From an uncultured Sutterella sp. (GTDB lineage Bacteria > Pseudomonadota > Gammaproteobacteria > Burkholderiales > Burkholderiaceae_F), in assembly GCA_900770335.1 (NCBI GenBank), contig CAAGKD010000094.1:1-64000 (forward strand): DNA of 64,000 nt, written 5' to 3'. Below the pieces are notes generated by a model that did not search any database, was not told where the DNA came from, and saw only the letters and a program-made list of their open reading frames with translations. A program made the position numbers and the translations under genes. This document shows, in pieces, positions 16,750 through 23,967 of the stretch. Within the stretch, counting starts at the first letter, position 1, and every line of letters begins with the position of its first letter.

Positions 16750-17616
16750 ATGAGACGACTTCTTCATCGGCGCCGGCTCACGCTCGCCCGAAGGGCGTGC
16801 GAGCTTGCCGTCCTCATCCTCTTCGCGGGATCGGCCCGCTGGGGCTGGAGCGTCGCGGGGCGCCCGCTCCTTCTGGGCACGCTCTCGCAGAGCCGCGTCC
16901 TCGACTTCATTGCGCTCACCGACCCGCTCGCGCTTCTCGAGCGCCTCTGCGCTGGCGTCGTTCCGACGGCCTCTGCGCTCGCGGGCGCCGCGATCATCAC
17001 GCTTTTCTACGGCCTCATCGGCTCGCGCGCCTTCTGCGGCTGGATCTGCCCGATGACGCTCGTCGTCGAGTCCGCCGCCTGGCTGCGAGGCCGCCTGGGC
17101 CTGCCCGCGGACCTCATCCGCCTGCCTCGAAGCGCCCGCATGGCGGCGCTCGCCGCGGCGCTGCTCGCGAGCCTCGCGACCGGATCAGCCGCGTTCGAGA
17201 CCGTCAGTCCTCAGGCGCTTCTCTGGCGCGACCTCATCTTCGGCACGGGGCTTTCGGCGCTCTCCGCGGCGCTCGCGATCTTCGCGCTCGAGCTCGGCCT
17301 CATGCGCGAGGGCTGGTGCGGACATCTCTGTCCGCTCGGCGCCCTCTGGAGCCTCATCGGCCGCGTCTCGCCCGCACCCCTTGCGACGATCCGGTTCGAC
17401 GACGCGCGCTGCACGCGCTGCGCGCAGTGCATCAAAGTCTGTCCGGAGCGGCAGGTGATCCGCTTCCATGACCTCGCCCGGACAGGCCGCATCCCCTCGG
17501 GCGACTGCATGCTCTGCGGCCGCTGCGTCGAGGTCTGCGAAGAGGAGGCGCTTGGCCTGCACCTCGGCCGGACCTCCCTCACTGCCACAAAAACGACAAA
17601 GGAGACTCAGAAATGA
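16750..17616 (+). CDS. napH: NapH, membrane quinol dehydrogenase component
   Basis: Inner-membrane ferredoxin-type protein, 288 residues with four predicted helices. The conserved cytoplasmic cysteine motifs CGWICPM and CGHLCPLGA follow helices, as in NapH/NosR/RdxA proteins. Two C-terminal [4Fe-4S] motifs are present (CTRCAQCIKVCPE and CMLCGRCVEVCEE). It is expected to oxidise quinol and hand electrons to NapG. The ATG at 16750 sits just after the napG stop with GGAG upstream; an in-frame ATG at 16720 inside napG is less likely. The stop overlaps the napB start. Confidence 0.92.
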   Translation: MRRLLHRRRLTLARRACELAVLILFAGSARWGWSVAGRPLLLGTLSQSRVLDFIALTDPLALLERLCAGVVPTASALAGAAIITLFYGLIGSRAFCGWICPMTLVVESAAWLRGRLGLPADLIRLPRSARMAALAAALLASLATGSAAFETVSPQALLWRDLIFGTGLSALSAALAIFALELGLMREGWCGHLCPLGALWSLIGRVSPAPLATIRFDDARCTRCAQCIKVCPERQVIRFHDLARTGRIPSGDCMLCGRCVEVCEEEALGLHLGRTSLTATKTTKETQK

Positions 17617-17966
17617 CAGTCCGTCTCACCATTGGCCGCACGATGCTCGCGGCCCTCGCCGCGCTCTCCCTTTCGTGCGCCTGCGCCGCGTCCGAATTCC
17701 ATGACCCGGTCGCCGAAGGGGCGCCCGGCGTCATTCCGCACGCCGTCGACGCATACCTGCCCATCACGATCGACCGAAACGCCTGCCTGATGTGCCACCG
17801 GGAGACGAAGCCGGGCGAGGCGCGCATCAAGGGCGGCATCCCGGCCTCGCACTACGCGGCGCCGGGGCGTCTCTCGGGCGAGCGGTTCGAATGCATGGTC
17901 TGCCACGCGACGGGCTCGAACGCGGCGCCGCTGCCGCCCGCGGACGCGAACGACGCGACGCACTGA
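17613..17966 (+). CDS. napB: NapB, dihaem cytochrome c subunit of nitrate reductase
   Basis: Small electron-transfer subunit that docks to NapA in the periplasm. The 117-residue precursor has a Sec-type signal (LAALAALSLSCACA near residues 12-25) and two haem c sites, CLMCH and CMVCH, with further histidines for axial ligation (HAVDAYLP, ASHYAAP). It overlaps napH by ATGA, pointing to translational coupling. It is the last gene of the operon and ends 28 nt from the convergent response-regulator gene; no clear terminator is visible in between. Confidence 0.93.
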   Translation: MTVRLTIGRTMLAALAALSLSCACAASEFHDPVAEGAPGVIPHAVDAYLPITIDRNACLMCHRETKPGEARIKGGIPASHYAAPGRLSGERFECMVCHATGSNAAPLPPADANDATH

Positions 17967-17994
17967 CCGGCACCCCGGAGAGCCTCCCGGAGCT

Positions 17995-18651
17995 TCACCT
18001 GCGGGCCCGGCTCTCCTCGCGCTGTGCGTGCCAGACCGCGGCCTCGACGCGGCTGCTGAAGCCGAGCTTCTTGAGGAGATGCTTGACGTGCCCCTTGACG
18101 GTGCCGTCGGAGATGCCGAGGCGGCGCGCGATCATCTTGTTCGTCATGCCCAGGGCGAGGAACCCGAGCACGTCCTCCTCGCGATCCGTAAGCGAGGGCG
18201 CCTGCTCGGCGCAGGGCGCCTCGCGCCGCTCTCGGATCATGTCCGTGAGGTAGCGCGCCATCGCCGGATCGACGATGAGGCGCCCCTCGAGCGTCTCGCG
18301 GATGCTCTCCAGGAAGCGCTCGGGCTCCATGTCCTTGAGAAAGTACCCGTCCGCGCCCGCGCGGATGCAGGCGACGAGGTCCTCGCCCGAGTCGCTCACC
18401 GTGAGGATCACGATGCGCCGCGAGGGATCCTCCTCCTTGAGGATCGAGAGAATCTCCACGCCCGAGGATCCCCTCATGTTGAGGTCGAGCACGATGAGGT
18501 CCGGCTCGAGCCTGCGCGCGAGCGCGATGGCCTCGTCGCGCGTGCCGGCCTCGCCGACGACCTCAATCGACTCGTCGAGCGAGAGAAGCTCCCTCACGCC
18601 GCGCCTCAGAAGCGGATGATCGTCAACGACGAGCACCGTGTGTCTTTCCAT
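17995..18651 (-). CDS. NarL/NarP-like response regulator
   Basis: Two-component regulator of the LuxR/FixJ class, 218 residues. The receiver domain (1-120) has acidic pocket VVDDH, phospho-acceptor D56 in VLDLNMRG, T in ILTVSDSG and K in GYFLKDM. The C-terminal HTH (LTDREEDVLGFLALGMTNKMIARRLGIS) matches NarL/NarP. AAGGAG precedes the ATG at 18651. It lies downstream of its sensor and faces napDAGHB tail to tail, so nitrate-dependent control of nap (and perhaps cyd) is likely by analogy with NarXL/NarQP. Confidence 0.9.
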   Translation of the reverse strand: MERHTVLVVDDHPLLRRGVRELLSLDESIEVVGEAGTRDEAIALARRLEPDLIVLDLNMRGSSGVEILSILKEEDPSRRIVILTVSDSGEDLVACIRAGADGYFLKDMEPERFLESIRETLEGRLIVDPAMARYLTDMIRERREAPCAEQAPSLTDREEDVLGFLALGMTNKMIARRLGISDGTVKGHVKHLLKKLGFSSRVEAAVWHAQREESRARR

Positions 18652-18755
18652 TTGCCACTCCTTCTTTTCTTCCGCCGCCTCGGCCGCGTCTGATCCGGCG
18701 CCGGACGGTCTCTCCTCCTGATGAAGAAGTCTAGGCGCGCGCCATTGACCCGAGC

Positions 18756-20564
18756 TTATTGCGCAGGCGTCTCGCCGGAGCGCTCCGGACCGGGCTTGAC
18801 GACCGTCACCACGGTGCCGCCGCTCTCGGCGCGGCGCCGGATCGAGATCTCCGCCCCGAGCGCCTCGGCGCGCTCGCGCATGATGCCGAGGCCGAAATGC
18901 CGCGCCTTCTCGGCGGCCTGCGGAATGCCCACGCCGTCGTCGGCGATCGTGAGAACGCATCCGCCTTCGGCGGTGCGCTCGAGGCGCACCTCGACCGAGC
19001 GAGCGCGAGCGTGCTTCTCGACGTTCGAGAGCGCCTCGCGCAGGATCTGCACGACATGGACCTGTTCGTTGCTCGAGAGCTCGACGCCGATGAGCGTGTT
19101 GACGAGCGTCGCCTCCATGCCGGTGCGCGTGCGGAAGACCTCCACCGCATCGGCGACGGACTCGGCGAAGCCTCCTTCGCCGAGCTGGAGGCGAAAGGCC
19201 GTGAGCACCTCGCGCAGCTGCCGGTAAGCCGTCGAGATGCCCTCGTCGAGCTCGGAGAGCGCCTCGCGCGTCCTCTCCCCGGAAGGGTCGGCCGCGACGG
19301 CGCGCCTGAGCCTCAGGAGCTGGATCTTCGAGAAGGAGAGCGACTGCGCGATCGAATCGTGGAGCTCGCGCGCGATGGTTGCGCGCTCCTCGAGCACGGC
19401 GAGGCGCTTGTCGTCCGTCGCGCGCAGGGAGCTCTCGACGGCCCGGCCGATGAGCGCGGCCGTCATGTCGAGGAAGTTCCGCTGCCAGTCCGCGGGCATG
19501 CGCTCGAAGGTGACGCGCAGCACCCCCGTTCGGCCGCCCGGACCGTACGCGGGGAACTCCGCGAGGACGTCGCCCGGAGCGGACTCGCCCGCCGAGGCGA
19601 AGGAGCAGAGCGCCTCGCCGCCGTCCGCGCCGACGGCGCGGTCGGCGAGAAACTCCGCCGAGCGCGCCTCGGCCAGGGCCGCCGCCCCCTCGAGGACCAC
19701 CCGGACCGCCGCCGCGAGGCGCGGCCCCTCGGCCTGCATCGTCTCCGTGGCGCCCGCGAGGAACTCGAGCCCCCGGTTCCTGCGGTTGAGGTCCTCGGTC
19801 TTGCGCGCGACCTCCGCCTCGAGCGAACCGTAGAGGCGCTCGAGCTCGCGCACCATGAAGTTGAATCCGCGCGCGAAGCGCCCGATCTCGGAGTCGTGCG
19901 CCGCCGCGCGGGCGCGCACGGTGAAGTCCCCGCCCCTCACGGCGCCCGCCGCGCGCTCGAGCTCCTCGAGGGGCTCGAAGATCCGCAGGCGCATCACGCG
20001 CAGAAGAAGGAACGTCACGCACACCGCGCCGAGGAGCGTGAAGAAGAGGATGCCCTTCAGCCAGCGCATTCGCCCCGACAGGCTCGCCTCGAGCGCGGCG
20101 ACGAAGTCGTCCACGTCCGCGACGAACCCGCCGATCGCCTCCATGAAGCGGCGCCGTCCGGATTCGTCGCGCACGCTCGCGAGCGCCGCGGGGCGCACCT
20201 CCTCAACGAAGCGGCGCTCGACCTTCTGATAGAGCCGCCGGATGGGGTCCGCCTGGCTCGCCGGAATGCTCTGCGTTAGCACGGGGCGCGTGAGGCGGTC
20301 CCAGAACTCGTTCACCGCCGCGACGGTCGCGCGCTCGCGCGCCTCGGGCGTCTCGTAGTAGGGGTTGGAGACCGAGACGGCAAGGCGGTAGCTCATCATG
20401 CGCAGGCTTCCCGAGACGTTGATCGCGCCGCCCGAGCCCGTCGAGAGCTCCGTGAGCACGAAGGCCGGAATCGCCGCGATCGTCACGCAGACGGTGATCA
20501 GGATGAAGACGCGCCGGAACTCTCGGTAGAGCGACCGGCGCATTCCGGAGACGGGCGCTGGCAT
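18756..20564 (-). CDS. NarX/NarQ-like nitrate/nitrite sensor histidine kinase
   Basis: Membrane sensor kinase, about 602 residues. It has a first helix (about 19-38) and directly after it a P-box-like nitrate-binding segment (INVSGSLRMMSYRLAVSV, about 48-65). A periplasmic four-helix region, a second helix (about 170-190), a HAMP domain, a central signalling region, the HisKA_3 site ERATIARELHDS (H402) and a HATPase domain with DDGVGIP follow. The start at 20564 is my choice; 20543 is equally possible. It precedes its response regulator by 104 nt. The long open frame upstream of 20564 looks non-coding. Confidence 0.9.
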   Translation of the reverse strand: MPAPVSGMRRSLYREFRRVFILITVCVTIAAIPAFVLTELSTGSGGAINVSGSLRMMSYRLAVSVSNPYYETPEARERATVAAVNEFWDRLTRPVLTQSIPASQADPIRRLYQKVERRFVEEVRPAALASVRDESGRRRFMEAIGGFVADVDDFVAALEASLSGRMRWLKGILFFTLLGAVCVTFLLLRVMRLRIFEPLEELERAAGAVRGGDFTVRARAAAHDSEIGRFARGFNFMVRELERLYGSLEAEVARKTEDLNRRNRGLEFLAGATETMQAEGPRLAAAVRVVLEGAAALAEARSAEFLADRAVGADGGEALCSFASAGESAPGDVLAEFPAYGPGGRTGVLRVTFERMPADWQRNFLDMTAALIGRAVESSLRATDDKRLAVLEERATIARELHDSIAQSLSFSKIQLLRLRRAVAADPSGERTREALSELDEGISTAYRQLREVLTAFRLQLGEGGFAESVADAVEVFRTRTGMEATLVNTLIGVELSSNEQVHVVQILREALSNVEKHARARSVEVRLERTAEGGCVLTIADDGVGIPQAAEKARHFGLGIMRERAEALGAEISIRRRAESGGTVVTVVKPGPERSGETPAQ

Positions 20565-20989
20565 GGGAACTTCGCTTGGAGGGGGAGGAGAAGGCGAGCG
20601 CGACAAGCGTGCGGACGCCGAAGGCCCGGGGTGCGGCAAGGCGCGCTCCGGGCGGCTGCAAGCCCCGGCCCCGCCGGCCGCCCCGGCTGCGTTCAGAAGG
20701 TCTCCCGCGGGGAGGAATCGGGAGCGCTCCGGATCAGATCGGGTGCGCGGACGGAGCCGGCGCGGGCATGCGGGACCGGGCGGGGCGCCCGGGGGGAAGC
20801 TCATGGGACGTCCTCGGGACAGCGCCCGCGCAGGGCTGCAGGGAGTTGCAAGGAAATGCATGCCGCTCGCGGGAACTCTATCAACGCGCGGCGCCAGAAG
20901 CACTCAGCACTTTCCCGCGACCCGCCCGCTCGGACTAGACTTTCCGCTTTCCGGACCCCTGCGCAACCTCTCCTCGGAGCCAAGCCGTC
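20565..20989. other. Gene-free region between divergent units
   Basis: 425 bases of very GC-rich DNA between the sensor kinase (minus) and the lipoprotein gene (plus). Open frames exist on both strands but have no recognisable protein character or ribosome binding sites. I found no FNR-type, NarL-type or sigma-70 site that I could defend. Confidence 0.5.
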
Positions 20990-21508
20990 ATGAAGCGTCT
21001 CGCCATTCTTCTTTCCGCGCTCATTCTCGCGGGCTGCGCCGCAGTCGAAGACGGGGGCGGCGGACACGTCTCGCGCCAGACCGCAACAGGGACGGACGCG
21101 GTCCGCGGCGTCGAGGCAGTTTTCTCCTGGCGCGCCGAGGGGCAGATGATCTTCCGCTGCGCCTATGACGACAAGGGCTTCTTCTGGGAGTTCGTGCGCC
21201 CCGAGGGGCGGCTTCTCGACGACAAGGGCCGCCGGCAGGCGGTGCTGCAGCAGAGCTTCGGCATCACGGCTCGGGACGGCTCGTCGCTCTCGGCGCGCAT
21301 CATCGAGCAGGGGGCCGAATCCTCGCCGCGCAACCTGCGCACGGTCACCTTCGCCACACGCACCTCGGGACCCGGGATGCTCTCGGGGATCCGGCTCGTC
21401 GTGCGCCGCGACGCCGTGGGCGGCATGCCCCTCGCGTCCTGCACGGCCTCGCAGCGCGGGCACCTGCTGCGCGTCCCCTTCCGCGCGCGATACGTCTTTT
21501 ATCGGTGA
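20990..21508 (+). CDS. DUF3455-type lipoprotein
   Basis: Predicted lipoprotein of 172 residues. The signal peptide MKRLAILLSALILAGCAA has a lipobox (LAGC, acylated Cys16). The mature part, with a repeated pattern of short beta strands (MIFRCAYDDKGFFWEFVRPEGRLLDDKGR, shown only as a pattern guide: RCAYDD, WEFVRPEG, LLDDKG), resembles the DUF3455 family of proteobacterial secreted proteins of unknown function. It is a single gene, and no regulatory signal stands out. Confidence 0.75.
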   Translation: MKRLAILLSALILAGCAAVEDGGGGHVSRQTATGTDAVRGVEAVFSWRAEGQMIFRCAYDDKGFFWEFVRPEGRLLDDKGRRQAVLQQSFGITARDGSSLSARIIEQGAESSPRNLRTVTFATRTSGPGMLSGIRLVVRRDAVGGMPLASCTASQRGHLLRVPFRARYVFYR

Positions 21509-21644
21509 GCGGCGGACATCTGTGGAAACCGTTCGCAGGCATGAAATTGCGGTGGACTTTTCCCGCCTTTGCTAAAATTGGGAGTCTTGCGGCTTCGCTT
21601 TCATGGGGGCGGAGCCTGTGCTTTCTATAGGGGGAAAAGTCGTC

Positions 21645-22145
21645 ATGGTACCTGCAGCCACCACGGTGGGGGGATACCTCCAAAGCCTGCCCAACGATCG
21701 TCGCGTTGCCATGGCCAGAGTCTGCAGCATGATCCGCCGATCCGCCAGGGGCGTGCGAGAGAGCATGCGCTTCGGCCTCGCGTTCTATGAGCTTGACGGG
21801 CCGATCTTCGCCGTCAAGTCCCACGAGAAGTCGCTCGTGCTCTACTACGCCGAGAAGGACGCCGCCGCGGGCAAGGCCTGGAAGGGGCTTGACGCGGAGC
21901 ATCGCTGCGTCGAGTTCCGCGATCTCAACTGCCTGCCGCTTGACGTCGTCGAAGGGATCGTCCGCAACTCCCTGAAGCTTCGCCGCGCCCGTCCGGCCAA
22001 TGAGATGCCCTCCCAGACCGAGCTGCTCGAGATCTGGGGCATCCGCGAGGAGGACGCGGCCGTCGCGCCCCCGATCGTGCGCATCGTCGTCAATCATGAC
22101 GAGGAGGCCCAGGGCGAGCAGAGCGCGGACGCCGCCGCCAAGTAA
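21645..22145 (+). CDS. DUF1801-domain protein (YdhG-like)
   Basis: Small soluble protein of 166 residues. The core (VGGYLQSLPNDRRVAMARV, then RESMRFGLAFYELDGPIFAV) matches the DUF1801/YdhG family, whose members have a fold related to frataxin/CyaY and have been proposed as iron chaperones; function here is unknown. I favour the ATG at 21645, with AGGGGGAA upstream, over an in-frame ATG at 21603 that lacks a spaced ribosome site. The C-terminal tail is acidic. The transcript probably ends at the hairpin near 22213. Confidence 0.7.
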   Translation: MVPAATTVGGYLQSLPNDRRVAMARVCSMIRRSARGVRESMRFGLAFYELDGPIFAVKSHEKSLVLYYAEKDAAAGKAWKGLDAEHRCVEFRDLNCLPLDVVEGIVRNSLKLRRARPANEMPSQTELLEIWGIREEDAAVAPPIVRIVVNHDEEAQGEQSADAAAK

Positions 22146-22212
22146 GGGCCGAAGGCCGGTTCGCGAAGGGAGAAAGGCCTCTTCGCGAGCGCTCCTTCAC
22201 GCTCCTTCAATG

Positions 22213-22250
22213 AGGGCCGTCCGGCATCGGGCGGCCCTTCGTCTTTTCTT
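22213..22250. terminator. Terminator between convergent genes
   Basis: AGGGCCG and CGGCCCT arms with a short loop are followed on the plus strand by TCGTCTTTTCTT. It lies between the DUF1801 gene and the 3' end of the minus-strand regulator, so it may serve both. Confidence 0.75.
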
Positions 22251-23545
22251 CATTCCAGCTCCGGCTTCCCGGCGCATCTCCCGCGCGCCTCTCCGAGCCG
22301 CCGGTAGAGCGTCCGCTCGCTCACGCCGAGCTTGCGGGCGAGCCCCGCGCGCGTTCCGCGCCAGCGCTGCGCCTCCTCGAGAAAATCCGCATCCGCCTGA
22401 TCCGTCTCCGTGCGGCGCAGCGGCGCCGCCCCGTCCGTCCTGTCCGCGCCGAGGTCCTCGGGACGAATCGCCCGGCCCCGGGCGAGGATGCGCGCGCGGC
22501 GCAGCGCGCACTCAAGCTCGCGCAGATTCCCCGGCCAGACGCGGCTCCTGAGGATCTCCATCGCCTCGGGCGTCACGCCCTTGAGGCTTCCCTCTGACGA
22601 CGCCTGTCCGAGCATGATCCGGACGATCTCCTCGATGTCCTCGCGGCGCTCGCGAAGCGCCGGTACGCGGATCCGCGCCACGCAGAGCCGCAGCCAGAGG
22701 TCCTCCCTGAGGAGGCCCTCCCGGACGAGCCCCTCCGGCTCCGGAGCGCTCGTCGCGCACACGATCCTCCAGTCGACCGGGACGCTCTGCGCGCGGCCGG
22801 CCTCGCGCACGAGCCCGGTCTCGAGAAGCATCAGAAGGCGCCGCTGCAAGCCCGGCGAAAGCGCCGCGACCTCGTCGAAGTAAAGCGTCCCGGCGGGCTC
22901 GGCGGAAAGGCCGCCCGTTCGCGCGCCCCCCATGCGCTCGGAGCGCCCGAGGAGCTCGTCCTCAAAGCGCGCCTCGGAGAGGCCCGCGCAGTCGATCTTG
23001 ACGAAGGCGTTGACCGCGCGGCGCGAGTTCTCATGGAGGAACCGCGCGAAGGCGCCCTTTCCGCTGCCGCCCGGCCCGCAGAAGAGCACCGGGTCCTCGA
23101 GCGCGGCGACCCGTCCGATCGCCTCGATCGTCGCCCGCGTGGCGGCGCTCCGGGCGACGATGCCTCCAGAGGCCGCGGCGCTCTGCGCGTCCTCGCGCAC
23201 GCGCACCCGCTCCATGAAGCAGATGAGCGCGCCGTCCGAGCCCATGACCGGAACGGACTCGAGCTCGAGGAACCGCGCGCCCCCGGGCACGAGCTCGCGC
23301 TCGGTCGTGCGCTCGACGCGCCGCGACACGCTCGCGCGCTCCATCGGGCACGCCCGCCCGCAGTCCGAGCACCGGCGGACCTCGTGAAAGAGCAGCTCGT
23401 GGCAGCGCCGCCCCTCGAAGCGGTCCACGCCGAAACGGCGTCTGAACGCGCGGTTCGCGTACTCGACGGTGTAGTCCTCCCTCACGAGGAGCCTCGGATC
23501 ATCAAGGGCGTCAAGAATTCCCCGAAACTCTGCGCTGACTGCCAT
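22250..23545 (-). CDS. Sigma-54-activator-like AAA+ regulator with cysteine-bearing PAS domain
   Basis: A 431-residue regulator. Residues 1-120 look like a PAS domain with a cysteine cluster (C48, C59, C62, C66; pattern C-x10-C-x2-C-x3-C) that could bind a metal, Fe-S or sense redox. The AAA+ domain has Walker A GPGGSGKG (157-164), Walker B TLYFDEV, arginine-finger region REDLWLRL and sensor II WPGNLRELE. The C-terminus is a Fis-type HTH (ARKLGVSERTLYRRLG). The GAFTGA loop that contacts sigma-54 is degenerate (GGARTGG, about 206-212), so classical sigma-54 activation is doubtful. Divergent from the bd-oxidase genes, it may control them (inference). Confidence 0.85.
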   Translation of the reverse strand: MAVSAEFRGILDALDDPRLLVREDYTVEYANRAFRRRFGVDRFEGRRCHELLFHEVRRCSDCGRACPMERASVSRRVERTTERELVPGGARFLELESVPVMGSDGALICFMERVRVREDAQSAAASGGIVARSAATRATIEAIGRVAALEDPVLFCGPGGSGKGAFARFLHENSRRAVNAFVKIDCAGLSEARFEDELLGRSERMGGARTGGLSAEPAGTLYFDEVAALSPGLQRRLLMLLETGLVREAGRAQSVPVDWRIVCATSAPEPEGLVREGLLREDLWLRLCVARIRVPALRERREDIEEIVRIMLGQASSEGSLKGVTPEAMEILRSRVWPGNLRELECALRRARILARGRAIRPEDLGADRTDGAAPLRRTETDQADADFLEEAQRWRGTRAGLARKLGVSERTLYRRLGEARGRCAGKPELE

Positions 23546-23586
23546 TTGTTACTGCCAAAAACTGCCGTTTGTCATGACTGGCAGTC
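23541..23586. promoter_or_regulatory. Repeated ACTGCC/GGCAGT motifs at the regulator start
   Basis: The hexamer ACTGCC (or its complement GGCAGT) occurs four times in about 50 bases: three in one orientation (near 23538, 23551, 23561) and one inverted (23579-23584). The regulator start codon lies inside the first copy, and its ribosome binding site is poor. The layout suggests autoregulatory operator half-sites shared with the divergent cyd promoter. No known consensus is assigned. Confidence 0.45.
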
Positions 23587-23638
23587 TCGCACCCTGCGCG
23601 CGAGCCGTCAAACCCGCCCTCCGAGGGCATCCCTCTCT

Positions 23639-23666
23639 TTGGCGACCCGACGGAGCCTCCTATGAT
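23639..23666 (+). promoter_or_regulatory. Possible cyd promoter
   Basis: TTGGCG (23639-23644) and TATGAT (23661-23666) are separated by 16 bases and lie about 60 bp before the first gene of the bd-oxidase cluster. The match is moderate. Confidence 0.4.
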
Positions 23667-23727
23667 GGTTCGGTAGAAAAAGCCGAACTCGTCACCACGG
23701 GCGAAGACCCGCCGGAGGGAAGGGAAC

Positions 23728-23967
23728 ATGGACATTCTGAAAGGCTGGCGCGCCCGGCGCGCACGCAGCGCGGATCCCGCGACGATCCTCGAGATCGCCG
23801 CGATCATCGCCGTGAAGCTCCTCGTCATCTTCACGCTCTGGTTCCTCTTCTTCAGCCCCAGCCACCGCACGGAGGTCACCCCCCAGACGATGAGCAAGGC
23901 GCTGCTCGGCGCGGCCCCCCAGGCCGCCCAGCGGATCGAAGCACCCACTCAAGGGAGTCCCCAATGA
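23728..23967 (+). CDS. cydP: CydP, putative small subunit of cytochrome bd oxidase
   Basis: A 79-residue membrane protein with one hydrophobic helix (about residues 22-43) containing AVKLLVIFTLWFLFFSPSHR, followed by VTPQTMSKALLG. That helix plus the SPxHR and VTP motif is typical of the CydP family encoded before cydAB in beta- and gammaproteobacteria. GAAGGGAA serves as the ribosome site. Its stop overlaps the cydA start (ATGA), consistent with co-translation and a role in oxidase assembly or stability. Confidence 0.85.
   Translation: MDILKGWRARRARSADPATILEIAAIIAVKLLVIFTLWFLFFSPSHRTEVTPQTMSKALLGAAPQAAQRIEAPTQGSPQ

Noticed and set aside
17995..20022. Open frame that seems to fuse upstream sequence to the NarL-like regulator
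   Set aside because: The upstream 450 codons are an out-of-frame shadow of the sensor kinase; AAGGAG and family alignment place the regulator start at 18651.
23574..23963. N-terminal extension of cydA
   Set aside because: The extension overlaps cydP in another frame and is not conserved in CydA; the ATG at 23964 is the family start.
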